Origin: Nitrospirillum amazonense
Lineage (GTDB): Bacteria; Pseudomonadota; Alphaproteobacteria; Azospirillales; Azospirillaceae
Reading direction: 5' to 3'
Assembly: GCF_007828035.1 (NCBI RefSeq)
Contig: NZ_VITV01000006.1
Location: forward strand, 1 to 64,000
DNA: 64,000 bases
Shown here: one piece after another, positions 37,305 to 46,224 of the stretch
Layout: each line of letters begins with the position of its first letter
Position numbering within the stretch: position 1 is the first letter of the stretch
Notes under the pieces: generated by a model
What the model was told of the DNA's origin: nothing
Databases searched by the model: none
The model's input: the letters and a program-made list of their open reading frames with translations, nothing else
Position numbers and translations under genes: made by a program

Positions 37305-37460
37305 ATACCAAGTAGCGATGATCCTGACCTATGGCCAGGCCCATCGCCCTCAATCGCCGGCGCCGCCATCCGGCGGCTTGGCTTCCGCGCCTCACGGCGC
37401 GCGGCGGCAGTCGCCGCCGATACCAAGGAGCGATGAATGGAAATTATCGCTCCTTGGTAT
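37305..37460. repeat. Palindromic intergenic repeat element (REP/MITE-like), 156 bp
   Basis: The 15-mer ATACCAAGGAGCGAT occurs at 37420-37434 and, inverted and exact, at 37446-37460 with an 11 nt loop. A third copy with one change (T for G) is at 37305-37319. The outer copies are inverted relative to each other and bound a GC-rich core. The right end touches the TAA stop of the mutarotase gene and the left end lies 13 bp after the mmsA stop. It probably also acts as a bidirectional terminator for the two convergent genes. No transposase is present. Confidence 0.7.
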
Positions 37461-37807
37461 TACTGCTCGGCCAGGCTGAAGATACGCTCCGCCGGCACCC
37501 ATTTCTCCCCCAGCTTGGCCCAGGGTAGGGGGCGCTGAAAGGTATCCATCAGCGCCTCCCACGCCTGGACGTCCGCATCGGCGATATCGGCTTCAGCCTT
37601 GGCCTCGGGGTCGTAGTCATCCGTCACCTCCACGATCATCGCCAGCCGGTCGCCGCAGAGATGGATTTCCATCTCCAGGATGCCGGCCCGGCGGATGGCG
37701 CGCACCACGGCCGACGGTACCTTGCCCGGCGCGTGCCACTGGCGATAACGCTCGATCAAGGCGGGATCGGACTTCAGATCCAGTATCAGGACATGGCGGT
37801 TCATCAT
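37460..37807 (-). CDS. L-rhamnose/L-fucose-type mutarotase
   Basis: 115 residues, dimeric alpha-beta barrel of the RhaM/DUF718 family. Seen: HVLILDLKSDPALIERYRQWH (family His), GILEMEIHLCGDRLAMIVEV, and the C-terminal LPWAKLGEKWVPAERIFSL with its conserved Trp residues. The family interconverts anomers of L-rhamnose or L-fucose. It is the last gene of the glycosidase operon, 17 nt after the GH92 gene. As the operon encodes an alpha-L-fucosidase and no rhamnosidase, L-fucose is the likelier sugar. Start at 37807 with AAGAAAG upstream; a GTG at 37828 overlapping the GH92 stop is the alternative. Confidence 0.85.
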   Translation of the reverse strand: MMNRHVLILDLKSDPALIERYRQWHAPGKVPSAVVRAIRRAGILEMEIHLCGDRLAMIVEVTDDYDPEAKAEADIADADVQAWEALMDTFQRPLPWAKLGEKWVPAERIFSLAEQ

Positions 37808-37824
37808 TGTCTTTCTTGTAATAT

Positions 37825-40146
37825 TCACACCTTAACCGGTGCGAAGGACGGCGGCCGGTCGGCCGCGTCGGCACCGAAGCGGGGGTTGGGCTTCGGCCCC
37901 ATCTGGAAGGTCAGCCGTCCGCCCGCCGCCAGGCTGGCATGGCTGATCCAGCTCTTGGTATAGGCCGCGCCGTTCCAGGAGACGGACTGGATATAGGGAC
38001 TGTCGGGCCCGTTGCCCGGCGCCTCCACCACCAGCCGGCGGCCCTGCCCCACGGCCAGCTCCGCCCGCCGGAACAGCGGCGAGCCGAAGACGTAGATGGG
38101 CGTCACCGGGTCGACGGCATAGAGGCCCAGCGCGCTCATCAGGTACCAGGCGCTCATCTGGCCGCAGTCCTCATTTCCCGCCAGCCCGTCCGGCTGGTCC
38201 TGGTGCATGGTGCGCAACAGCATGCGCACTCGCGCCTGGGTCTTATGAGGGGCGCCGGCGTAGGCGTAGAGATAGGCCACGTGGTGGCTGGGCTCATTGC
38301 CGTGGGCGTATTGGCCCACAAGGCCGGCGATGTCGGGCGGCGCGTCCGCCGGCATCTCCGAACTGGTGGTGAACAGCTCATCCAGCTTGCGCTCGAACGC
38401 GTCGGCCCCGCCGAACATGTCCATATAGCCGTAGAGGTCATGCTGGTTCAGGAAGGTGGCCTGCCAGGCGTTGCTCTCGGTGAAGTCCCGCCACCTCTTC
38501 ATGTGGCCCATGGCGCGGGGATCGAACGGCTCGATCCACTTGCCGGCGCTGTCGCGGGCGCGCACGAAGGTCAGCGCCGGGTCGAACACATGGCGGTAGT
38601 TGCGGGAACGGTCGGCCAGGGCGCGGGCGTCGTCACGGGCGCCGGCCCCCGCCGCCAGATGGGCCAGGGCCCAGTCATCATAGGCGTACTCCAGGGTCTT
38701 GCTGACCGCCTCGTCCACCGTGTCGCTGGGGATGTAGCCCAGGCGGCGGTACTCGCCCATACCCAGGGTGGTGTCCTCGAACGCGCGCTTGCGGAACACT
38801 GGCCAGGCGGCCTTGTAGTCGATGCCCTTGAAGCCCTTGGCCTGCGCCTCCGCCAGCACGACGGCCGAATGCCAGCCGATCATGCAGCCCGTTTCCCGCC
38901 CCTGCAGCGGCCAGACGGGCGGGCCGGCCGGGCTTTCCACCGCCATGCGCACCAGCCCGTCCACCAGGTCGGGCACGCGATCGGGCTGCACCAGCGTGAA
39001 CAGGGGGTGCAGGGCGCGATAGGTGTCCCACAGCGAATAGGTGGAATAGGTGTGGCGCCCCGCCGGCATCTGGTGGACGGCGTCGTCCATGCCGCGATAG
39101 CGCCCGTCAACGTCGCTGAACAGCGTGGGCGCCAGCAGGGCATGGTAGAGGGCGGTGTAGAAGATGCGGCGATCGGTGTCGCTGTCCGCGTCGATGCGGA
39201 TACGGGACAGTTCCGATTGCCAGGCGTCGCGAGCGGCACCGCGCACGCGGTCGAAATCCCAGCCGGGAATGTCGCCCTGCAGGTTGCGCAACGCGCCCGC
39301 CTCGTCCACGGCGGACAGGCCGACCTTGACCAGCAGGGGCGCCTGGGCGGCGTCGGGATAATGTAGCGCGCACTTCAGGTTGGTGCCGGCCGCCTGGTCG
39401 CCCGCCACCGGCTGGTCGTCGGAATACAGCTGGGCCGTGGCGAAAGGCCGCGACAGCTTCAGGGCGAAATAGATGCGGCGCCCATCGGCCCACTGATGCA
39501 CTCGCCGACCACCCGCGAGGGTGTCGTTGCCCACCAGCCGCAGGCTGGCGTCGGTCACCCGCGTGGGCACGCCGTGCTTGTCCTGCATGCCGTGGTGGAA
39601 GTCGATCAGCAGGTGCGCCCCGTCCTTTCCCTGCGGGAAGGTATAGCGGTGCAGACCGGCACGCGCCGTGGCCGTCAGTTCCGCCGCGATGCCGCTATCC
39701 TTCAGCCGCACGCGGTAATAGCCGGGCGATGCCTGTTCGTCGGCATGGTCGAAGCGGGCGCGGTAGCCGCCCTCGGGGGCCTCAAGGCTACCCGGCTGCA
39801 GCACCACCGGGCCGACCCTGGGCACCACCAGCACGTCCAGCATGTCGCCCACGCCGGTGCCGCTGAGATGGGTGTGGGAAAAGCCCATCAGGGTGCGGTC
39901 ATCATGGTGATAGCCCGAGCAAGAGTCCCAGCGGCCGTTGTCGGTGTCCGGGCTCAGTTGCACCATGCCGAAGGGCACGGTGGCGCCGGGGTAGGTGTGG
40001 CCATGCCCGCCGGTGCCGATGAAGGGATCGACCCAGCGGGTCAGATCCTGGCCTTCTTCCGCCCGGGCTGCGGTTAGCGGCAGCCCGCTTCCGCCCAGCA
40101 AGGCCAGGCCGGCGGTGCCCCCCAGCAACGTCCGACGTGTCAGCAT
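37825..40146 (-). CDS. GH92 exo-alpha-mannosidase, Tat-exported
   Basis: 773 residues. A twin-arginine signal (LTRRTLLGG at residues 2-10, cleavage near AARAEE) is followed by the GH92 N-terminal beta domain (DPFIGTGGHGHTYPGATVPFGMVQLSPDT; GFSHTHLSGTG) and the (alpha/alpha)6 catalytic barrel (YSLWDTYRALHPLFTL; GNEDCGQMSAWYLMSALGLYAVDP with the catalytic acid region). GH92 enzymes are calcium-dependent exo-alpha-mannosidases; the Xanthomonas homologue NixK removes the alpha-1,3-mannose of plant N-glycans before xylose is cut. The start at 40146 has GAAGGAG 7 nt upstream. Part of the N-glycan operon, 96 nt after GH35. Confidence 0.94.
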   Translation of the reverse strand: MLTRRTLLGGTAGLALLGGSGLPLTAARAEEGQDLTRWVDPFIGTGGHGHTYPGATVPFGMVQLSPDTDNGRWDSCSGYHHDDRTLMGFSHTHLSGTGVGDMLDVLVVPRVGPVVLQPGSLEAPEGGYRARFDHADEQASPGYYRVRLKDSGIAAELTATARAGLHRYTFPQGKDGAHLLIDFHHGMQDKHGVPTRVTDASLRLVGNDTLAGGRRVHQWADGRRIYFALKLSRPFATAQLYSDDQPVAGDQAAGTNLKCALHYPDAAQAPLLVKVGLSAVDEAGALRNLQGDIPGWDFDRVRGAARDAWQSELSRIRIDADSDTDRRIFYTALYHALLAPTLFSDVDGRYRGMDDAVHQMPAGRHTYSTYSLWDTYRALHPLFTLVQPDRVPDLVDGLVRMAVESPAGPPVWPLQGRETGCMIGWHSAVVLAEAQAKGFKGIDYKAAWPVFRKRAFEDTTLGMGEYRRLGYIPSDTVDEAVSKTLEYAYDDWALAHLAAGAGARDDARALADRSRNYRHVFDPALTFVRARDSAGKWIEPFDPRAMGHMKRWRDFTESNAWQATFLNQHDLYGYMDMFGGADAFERKLDELFTTSSEMPADAPPDIAGLVGQYAHGNEPSHHVAYLYAYAGAPHKTQARVRMLLRTMHQDQPDGLAGNEDCGQMSAWYLMSALGLYAVDPVTPIYVFGSPLFRRAELAVGQGRRLVVEAPGNGPDSPYIQSVSWNGAAYTKSWISHASLAAGGRLTFQMGPKPNPRFGADAADRPPSFAPVKV

Positions 40147-40242
40147 GATCTTCTCCTTCCCCATCGCGTCCTCGCCTGCTCGCGGGGCCGCTCACGGCGC
40201 CGCCGTCCCACACGGGGATCGGCGGGCTCATTGTGTGGACAC

Positions 40243-42090
40243 CTATTCCTTGACCTGTCCGGGCAGGTCCCAAATCTGCGCGTGGACGCCAGCCAGGCTG
40301 GCGTCCGGGACCGGGTGCAGGTCGAAAACGACCACCTCGTTCACCCCGACCTTGAGAAAGCTCTCCGGCACGAACAGGGTGCGTTGCGGCCCGACCGACC
40401 AATGGCGGCCGAGGTTATGGCCGTTGACCCAGGCGTAGCCTTTGCCCCAGCCACGCATGTCGAGGAAGGTGTAACCGGCCTCCTTGATCTCGAACGTGCC
40501 GCGGTGGAAGGCGGGGCCGTCGCCCGTCATGCCAGCCCGGAACGCCAGGCCGTCCAGGTCGTCCAACGGCAGCCCCTCGTGGGTCCAGCCCTGCAAAGGT
40601 TGGCCCTCCAGCGTCACCCCGCCGATAAGGCCCTTCTGGTCCCGGCCGATGCGCTCGCCATAATTGACGTGCCCCATGGTATCGACCAGGACCTCCAGGC
40701 TGTCCCCCGCCTGGACGGACAGAGTGATTTCCCGCTCGGTCAGGCGCCGATCCAGCACGCCGACGCGGCGGCCGTTGACCGACACCACGGCATAATCGCG
40801 AACCTCGCCGATGCGCAGGGTGCCCTTGGCGGCCTTGGCGAACCGGTGGCGATAGCGCATGAGCCCATGGCTTTGGCCCAGCGATTCCAGCGTGCGGGGG
40901 ACCGACGCCGCCACCGGCCTGCCGAACAGGGGCGTGACCGCCGCCGTCTCCGTCAGTCGGAAGCGGGGGATTTCCAGCGCCTTCTGCGGCGCCGGCAGGG
41001 GGGCGAACCGCTCCGCCGGCAGGTAGCGCCTCATCACCTCCAGCACCGCGCTGAATTTCGGCGTGGGGCGCCCGGCCTCATCGAACAGGGCGTCATAGTC
41101 ATAGCTGGAGATGTCGGGCTGATAGGTTTCGGTCTTGCGATCGAAGTTGGCGCCGGCATCGAACCCGAACGACGTGCCGCCATGCGCCATGTAGAAGCTG
41201 ACCGAGATTTGGCGGTCCAGCATCCATGTCAGGCTGTCGAGCAAGGGCGGCGCCGGCATCGCGGAATGCACCTCGCCGAAATGATCGAACCATCCGCCCC
41301 ACAGTTCGGTGCAGATGCGGGGACCGGACGGCTTGAACGCGGCGTAGCGCTTGAACTCCTCCTCCGCCTTGTCCGTGGTACCGAAGTTGACACCGTTGAT
41401 CAGCGACGGCAGGGCGCCCTTCTCAATGACCGACGCGCCGTCCACCGTGTACAGCGCGCCATCGAAGCCCGCCGACCGGATCTGGTCGCGCACGGCCTCC
41501 ATATAGGCGCGGTCCTGACCGAAGGAGCCGTATTCATTCTCCACCTGGGTCATCAGGACCGGCCCGCCCTTGTCGATCTCCAGATGGGCGACTTCCTGCC
41601 CCAGCCGCTTCAGCCAGCGGCCGGACAGGTTCATATAGGTGGGGTCCAGCGACCGGGCCTTGACGCTTTCGTCGGGGAAAACCCAGGCGGGCAGCGCGCC
41701 GCCGTCCCATTCCGCGCAGGCATAGGGCCCGACGCGCAGCAGGACGTGCAGGCCCTCCTCCTGCGCCAGGGCCAGCCAGGCGGACAGGTCCAGGTTGCCG
41801 GTGAAGTCATACCGCCCCGGCGCCTTTTCATGGGCGTTCCAGAAGACGTAGGCGCTAAGCGTGTTCAGGCCCAGGCTCTTCAGCTTGCGCAGGCGGTCGC
41901 GCCAGTCCGCGCGGGCGATGCGGGGGTAGTGCAGTTCCCCGGCCAGGATCTGCAGGGGCTGGCCGTCCAGCAGGAAGTGGTCGCCGCTGGTGGTGAACCG
42001 GCTGGTGCCGGCCCGTGCGCCCGTGAAGGGCGCCATGGCGGCAGCGGTGACACCGGCGGCGCCGGCCAGGAAGGTTCTGCGGGGGATCAT
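40243..42090 (-). CDS. GH35 beta-galactosidase, Tat-exported
   Basis: 615 residues. A twin-arginine signal (IPRRTFLAG, residues 2-10) is followed by the GH35 TIM barrel: ILAGELHYPRI, VGPYACAEWDGGALPAWV, acid/base Glu in TQVENEYGSF, nucleophile Glu in CTELWGGWFDHFG. C-terminal beta-sandwich domains end at DLPGQVKE. It would remove terminal beta-galactose, for example from Lewis-a-type antennae of complex plant N-glycans. The ATG at 42090 is used; a TTG at 42105 in frame is possible. It lies between GH125 and GH92 in the operon. Confidence 0.93.
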   Translation of the reverse strand: MIPRRTFLAGAAGVTAAAMAPFTGARAGTSRFTTSGDHFLLDGQPLQILAGELHYPRIARADWRDRLRKLKSLGLNTLSAYVFWNAHEKAPGRYDFTGNLDLSAWLALAQEEGLHVLLRVGPYACAEWDGGALPAWVFPDESVKARSLDPTYMNLSGRWLKRLGQEVAHLEIDKGGPVLMTQVENEYGSFGQDRAYMEAVRDQIRSAGFDGALYTVDGASVIEKGALPSLINGVNFGTTDKAEEEFKRYAAFKPSGPRICTELWGGWFDHFGEVHSAMPAPPLLDSLTWMLDRQISVSFYMAHGGTSFGFDAGANFDRKTETYQPDISSYDYDALFDEAGRPTPKFSAVLEVMRRYLPAERFAPLPAPQKALEIPRFRLTETAAVTPLFGRPVAASVPRTLESLGQSHGLMRYRHRFAKAAKGTLRIGEVRDYAVVSVNGRRVGVLDRRLTEREITLSVQAGDSLEVLVDTMGHVNYGERIGRDQKGLIGGVTLEGQPLQGWTHEGLPLDDLDGLAFRAGMTGDGPAFHRGTFEIKEAGYTFLDMRGWGKGYAWVNGHNLGRHWSVGPQRTLFVPESFLKVGVNEVVVFDLHPVPDASLAGVHAQIWDLPGQVKE

Positions 42091-42155
42091 GGCTATCCGG
42101 TTCAAGAGGTCCTGGGGAGGCGCCGGTCAGGCGTCGGCATGCGTGTCCTGTCCAC

Positions 42156-43592
42156 TCAGCGCAGGGGCGCGCGCAGCAGCGCCGGCTTGCGGGCCAGCAG
42201 GTCGATCATCAGTTCGCCGAACAGGGTGTTGGCCCAGGCGAACCAGGATCGGGTGAAATGGGTGGGATCATCCTGGTCGAACGCTTCATGCATGAAGCCG
42301 GTGCCGGCGTGCGTGGTCTTCAGCCAGCCCAGGCACTGGCGGATCTCCGCGTCGTCGTCGCTGGTCAGGGCGCGGACGATGATGGCCATGGGCCAGATCA
42401 TGCGCAGGCCCTCATGCGGACCGCCGACGCCTTCGGCGGCGGCGCCCTGGAAGAAATAGGGGTTGTCGCCGCTCCATACCCGCGCCCGGGTGCGGCGGTA
42501 CAGGGGATCATCGGCAGCGCAGCAGCCCAGGTAGGGCAGGCCCAGCAGGCTGGGCACGTTGGCGTCGTCCATGAACAGGCGGTTGCCGAAGCCGTCGACC
42601 TCATAGGCCCAGATGTCCTGGCCGGCTGCGTCGGACAGACGGCCATGGGCATGCACCGCGGCCTCCACCTCCACCGCCAGGGCCAGCGCGTCCTGGGCCA
42701 GCGCTTCCTCCCCACCCACGGCGCGCCAGAGGGGCACCAGCAGGCGGAGGGCTGTGACCGCGAACAGGTTGCCGGGGATGTTAAAGGCATACAGGCAGGC
42801 GTCATCCGAGGGGCGGAACATGGCGTGGATCATGCCCACCTTGCGCGTGGGGAAGCCGTAGCCGTCCAACGCCAAGGTTTCCGTCGGCGTCTCCGCCTTG
42901 CGCTGAAAGCGATAGGGGCCGGGGCCGTCCTTGCGTTGCTGCTGGCGGAAGGTGGCCACCACCAGGCGCATGGCCGCCCGCCATTCCTCATCGAAGGGCG
43001 CCACATCCCCCGTGGCCCGCCAATAGCCATGGGCCAGGCGGATGGGATAGCACAGGCTGTCGATCTCCCACTTCCGCTCCGCGACGCCGGGCTTCATCTC
43101 CGTCAGGTCGCCCACGGCCCATTTGTTGGGGGTGGTGCCCTTGGGGTCCGGCAGGAAGGCGTTGGCGTAGGGGTCGATCAGGATGCAGCGCGCCTGGCGA
43201 TGGATCAGGCCCTGGAACACTTGGCGCAAAACGGCGTCGTTCCTGGCCAGCGGCAGGTAAGGCCACACCTGGGCGGAGCTGTCGCGCAGCCACAGGCATT
43301 CGATGTCGCCGGTGATGACGAAGCTGTCGGCCTTGCCATCCAGCCGCCCCAGTTCCACCGTCGTGTCCAGGGTGTTGGGGAAGCAGTTCTCGAACAGCCA
43401 GGCCAGCTCCGGATCCGCGATGGCGGCCTTCACCCGCGCCAACTCCCGCTCCACCGCCGGGCTGGACACCTTGCGTTGGGCCGGCGGCGGGCGCCGGCTG
43501 GCAAGGGGGGCGGCATGGGTGCGCTTTGCCGGCAGGGCTCCTGCCAAAACGCCACCCGCCAGACCCCACAGCGTGTCACGACGGCTGATCAT
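42156..43592 (-). CDS. GH125 exo-alpha-1,6-mannosidase, Tat-exported
   Basis: 478 residues. A twin-arginine signal (SRRDTLWGLAGG) is followed by the (alpha/alpha)6 GH125 domain: FENCFPNTLDTTV, GDIECLWLRDSSAQVWPY (catalytic Asp region), KWEIDSLCYPIRLAHGYW, GTGFMHEAFDQDD (catalytic Glu region), FTRSWFAWANTLFGEL. GH125 enzymes remove alpha-1,6-mannose by inversion; Xanthomonas NixL does so on the xylose-free plant N-glycan core. The start at 43592 has GAGGGA upstream; the frame up to 43754 would overlap the GH3 gene and is rejected. 25 nt after GH3. Confidence 0.93.
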   Translation of the reverse strand: MISRRDTLWGLAGGVLAGALPAKRTHAAPLASRRPPPAQRKVSSPAVERELARVKAAIADPELAWLFENCFPNTLDTTVELGRLDGKADSFVITGDIECLWLRDSSAQVWPYLPLARNDAVLRQVFQGLIHRQARCILIDPYANAFLPDPKGTTPNKWAVGDLTEMKPGVAERKWEIDSLCYPIRLAHGYWRATGDVAPFDEEWRAAMRLVVATFRQQQRKDGPGPYRFQRKAETPTETLALDGYGFPTRKVGMIHAMFRPSDDACLYAFNIPGNLFAVTALRLLVPLWRAVGGEEALAQDALALAVEVEAAVHAHGRLSDAAGQDIWAYEVDGFGNRLFMDDANVPSLLGLPYLGCCAADDPLYRRTRARVWSGDNPYFFQGAAAEGVGGPHEGLRMIWPMAIIVRALTSDDDAEIRQCLGWLKTTHAGTGFMHEAFDQDDPTHFTRSWFAWANTLFGELMIDLLARKPALLRAPLR

Positions 43593-43617
43593 CCCGCGTC
43601 CCTCATTTCGGCCCCGT

Positions 43618-46224
43618 TCATTTTGGCAGGGCCTGGCGACCCTGGATGTCGACCGTCTTCTCGATGCCCGGGGTGAAGTCCGGCTGGCCGCCACCCACGA
43701 AAACCTGATAGCGCCCCGCCTCCACCGTGCGGTTACCGGCGGCGTCCACGCCACCGATGTCCCGGGGCTGCACCTGGAAGGTCACGCGCTTGCTCTCCCC
43801 CGGTTCCAGGTGCACGCGCTGGAACCCAGCCAGCAGGCGGCGCGGCGCCAGGGGGCCGGACGGCGGCGTGACATACAGCTGCGCCACCTCCTCACCCGGA
43901 TGGTCGCCTACGTTCCTGACCGTGACGCTGGCCGTCAGCGGCTGGCCGGCCGGCAGATCGGTCGCGGACAGCGTCAGATCGTCATAGGCGTAGCGGGTGT
44001 AGCTGAGGCCGAAGCCGAAGGGGTACAGCGGCGTGCCCTCGAAATAGCGGTAGGTGCGCCCGGCCATGGCATAGTCAACGAACGGCGGCAGGTCGCGGAC
44101 GGAGCGGTAGAAGGTCACCGGCAGGCGGCCCGAGGGGTTGTTGCTGCCCGTCAGCGTCTCGGCGAGCGCCCGGCCGCCGCGCTCCCCCGGGTACCAGGCG
44201 GCCAGCACGGCGTCGGCATGATCCTGCGCCCAGGTCAGGGCCACGGCGCTGCCGGACATCAGCACCACGACCAAAGGCTTGCCGGTCGTGGCCAGGGCCT
44301 CCAGCAATTGGCGTTGCGGCAGAGGCAGACCGATATCGGTGCGGTCGCCGCCATCGAAGCCCGGTACGGCGATGCCCAGTTCCTCCCCCTCCACGTCCGG
44401 CGACAGGCCGACGAAGGCGATGATGGCGTCTGCGCCTTTGGTGGCGGCCAAAGCCTCCGCCCGCTGGACCTCCGCCGGGGCCAGCCACATCAGGCGCACA
44501 CCCTGGTCCTGGCCGCTGTGCACCAGCTCCAGGCGCAGGCGGTGGGGGCTGGTGCCCTCGACATGCAAGGACACCATGAGGTCACTGTCCTTGCCGGTGC
44601 CGGGGTCGTTCAGCACCAGCCGACCGTCCAGGTACAGGCGCACGGGGTCATGCCCTTGACAGTCGAAGCAGCGGTCCATCCGCACCGCCAGGGTGTAGTC
44701 GCCTGGCCCCGGCGGCACCAGCAGGCCGGTCCAGCGCGCGGCGTAGCGGCGCGCGTCCATGCCGGGAACCGGCGGCACCTTGTCCCAGTCGAAATCGACG
44801 GTGCGGTCGGTGCGGGTCAGGCGCGGTTCGCCGCTGAAATCCAGGCTGTCGAAATAGTCGCCGGTCAGGCCGGCCTCCGCCCCGCTGCCCGCCCCCGTCT
44901 TCAGCGCCGTCTCCGGCACCAGCACGGGCACGCCCTCCGCCAGGGTCGACCCTTGGGCGTAGCGGACGGTGCCCACGCCCGGGGCCATGCGCAGCGCCGC
45001 CAGGGGCGTGTAGGCTTGGACGGCGGTGCCGTGATAATTGGCCTCCAGCACGCCCAGCGCGTCGGCGTTAGGGCCAACCACTGCCAAGTTGGAGCCGGGG
45101 GCCAGCGGCAGCGCGTTGTTGCGGTTCTTCAGCAGCACGATGGATTTGCGCGCCGCCTCCAGCGCCAGGGCGCGGGCGTTCACGTCGTCGATGCGCTCCG
45201 CCCCGATGTCGGCGTAAGGGTCGGCGGCGGTGAAGGCGCCCAGCCGGGCGCGGGCGGCCATGACGCGCCGCGCCGCCTGGTCCACCGCACCCTCCGTCAC
45301 CAGATGCTGGCTGACGGCGGCATTCAGGTCTGCATAGGCGTAGCGGCCGCCGCCGCCGCAGTTCAGATCAGTGCCAGCCAGCAGCGCAGCGGCGGCCGAG
45401 CCGGCATTGTCGGCGCGGTAGTGGTGGAAGCGTGTCATGTCGTCCACGGCGTCGCAGTCGGACACGACATAGCCCTTGAACCCCCAATCCCGCCGCAGCC
45501 GGCCGTTCAGCAGTTCCGGATCGGCGCAGACGGGGGTGCCGTGCAGGGCGTTGTAGGCGCACATGACGGACCCCACCTGCCCTTCCGTGACGGCCGCGCG
45601 GAAGGCCGGCAGGTAGGTCGCCTCCAGATCATGGGGCGAGACGTCGACATCGAAGGCGTGGCGCCCGGCCTCCGGCCCGCTGTGCACGACGAAATGCTTG
45701 GCGGTGGCGATGGCCTTGGGATGGGCTGGATCCGGCCCCTGGATGCCCTGGATGAAGGCCACGGCCAGCCGGCCGGTCAGGTAGGGATCCTCGCCATAGG
45801 TTTCCTGCCCCCGGCCCCAGCGCGGGTCGCGGAAGATGTTGATATTGGGCGACCAGATGGTTAGGCCCTGGTAGCGGTCATGATCGGCTTTGGGGCCGGC
45901 GGCGTTGAACTTCGCCCGCGCCTCGGTAGACACGGTATCGCCCACCCGGCGCAGCAGGTCGGTGTCCCAGGTCGCGGCCAGGCCGATGGCCTGGGGGAAA
46001 ACGGTGGCGTAGCCGGCACGGGCGACGCCGTGCAACCCTTCGTTCCACCATTCGTAGGCCGGCAGATCCAGGCGCGGGATGGCGGGGGCTGCGCTTTGAA
46101 TCTGGCCGATCTTTTCGGCCAGGGTCATGCGGTTGACCAGAACCTCGCTATCCGTCTGCGACCAAGCCCCGGTGGGCAGGACCAGGGACAGCAGCGCCGC
46201 CCCCAGCGCGAGAACCCGCCTCAC
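43618..46224 (-). CDS. GH3 glycosidase with PA14 insert, probable beta-xylosidase
   Basis: 868 residues from a GTG that overlaps the GH2 stop (GTGA). A Sec signal ends AWSQ. The GH3 N-domain has WWNEGLHGVAR, KHFVVHSGPEAGRH and nucleophile Asp in GYVVSDCDAV; a PA14-like domain is inserted at about residues 455-600 (GDYTLAVRMDRCFDCQGHDPVRLYLDG); then the second GH3 domain and a C-terminal fibronectin-III-like domain (GEEVAQLYVTPP). The SDCDAV and WWNEGLHG forms are those of beta-xylosidase-type GH3. In this operon the natural target is the beta-1,2-xylose of plant N-glycans, as shown for Xanthomonas NixI. A beta-glucosidase role cannot be excluded by sequence. Confidence 0.92.
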   Translation of the reverse strand: MRRVLALGAALLSLVLPTGAWSQTDSEVLVNRMTLAEKIGQIQSAAPAIPRLDLPAYEWWNEGLHGVARAGYATVFPQAIGLAATWDTDLLRRVGDTVSTEARAKFNAAGPKADHDRYQGLTIWSPNINIFRDPRWGRGQETYGEDPYLTGRLAVAFIQGIQGPDPAHPKAIATAKHFVVHSGPEAGRHAFDVDVSPHDLEATYLPAFRAAVTEGQVGSVMCAYNALHGTPVCADPELLNGRLRRDWGFKGYVVSDCDAVDDMTRFHHYRADNAGSAAAALLAGTDLNCGGGGRYAYADLNAAVSQHLVTEGAVDQAARRVMAARARLGAFTAADPYADIGAERIDDVNARALALEAARKSIVLLKNRNNALPLAPGSNLAVVGPNADALGVLEANYHGTAVQAYTPLAALRMAPGVGTVRYAQGSTLAEGVPVLVPETALKTGAGSGAEAGLTGDYFDSLDFSGEPRLTRTDRTVDFDWDKVPPVPGMDARRYAARWTGLLVPPGPGDYTLAVRMDRCFDCQGHDPVRLYLDGRLVLNDPGTGKDSDLMVSLHVEGTSPHRLRLELVHSGQDQGVRLMWLAPAEVQRAEALAATKGADAIIAFVGLSPDVEGEELGIAVPGFDGGDRTDIGLPLPQRQLLEALATTGKPLVVVLMSGSAVALTWAQDHADAVLAAWYPGERGGRALAETLTGSNNPSGRLPVTFYRSVRDLPPFVDYAMAGRTYRYFEGTPLYPFGFGLSYTRYAYDDLTLSATDLPAGQPLTASVTVRNVGDHPGEEVAQLYVTPPSGPLAPRRLLAGFQRVHLEPGESKRVTFQVQPRDIGGVDAAGNRTVEAGRYQVFVGGGQPDFTPGIEKTVDIQGRQALPK

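Noticed and set aside
40231-42459. 742-codon plus-strand frame opposite GH35
   Set aside because: Shadow of the GH35 gene, which shows the catalytic motifs on the minus strand.
43303-45864. 853-codon plus-strand frame opposite GH125 and GH3
   Set aside because: Spans two real genes on the other strand and has no domain of its own.
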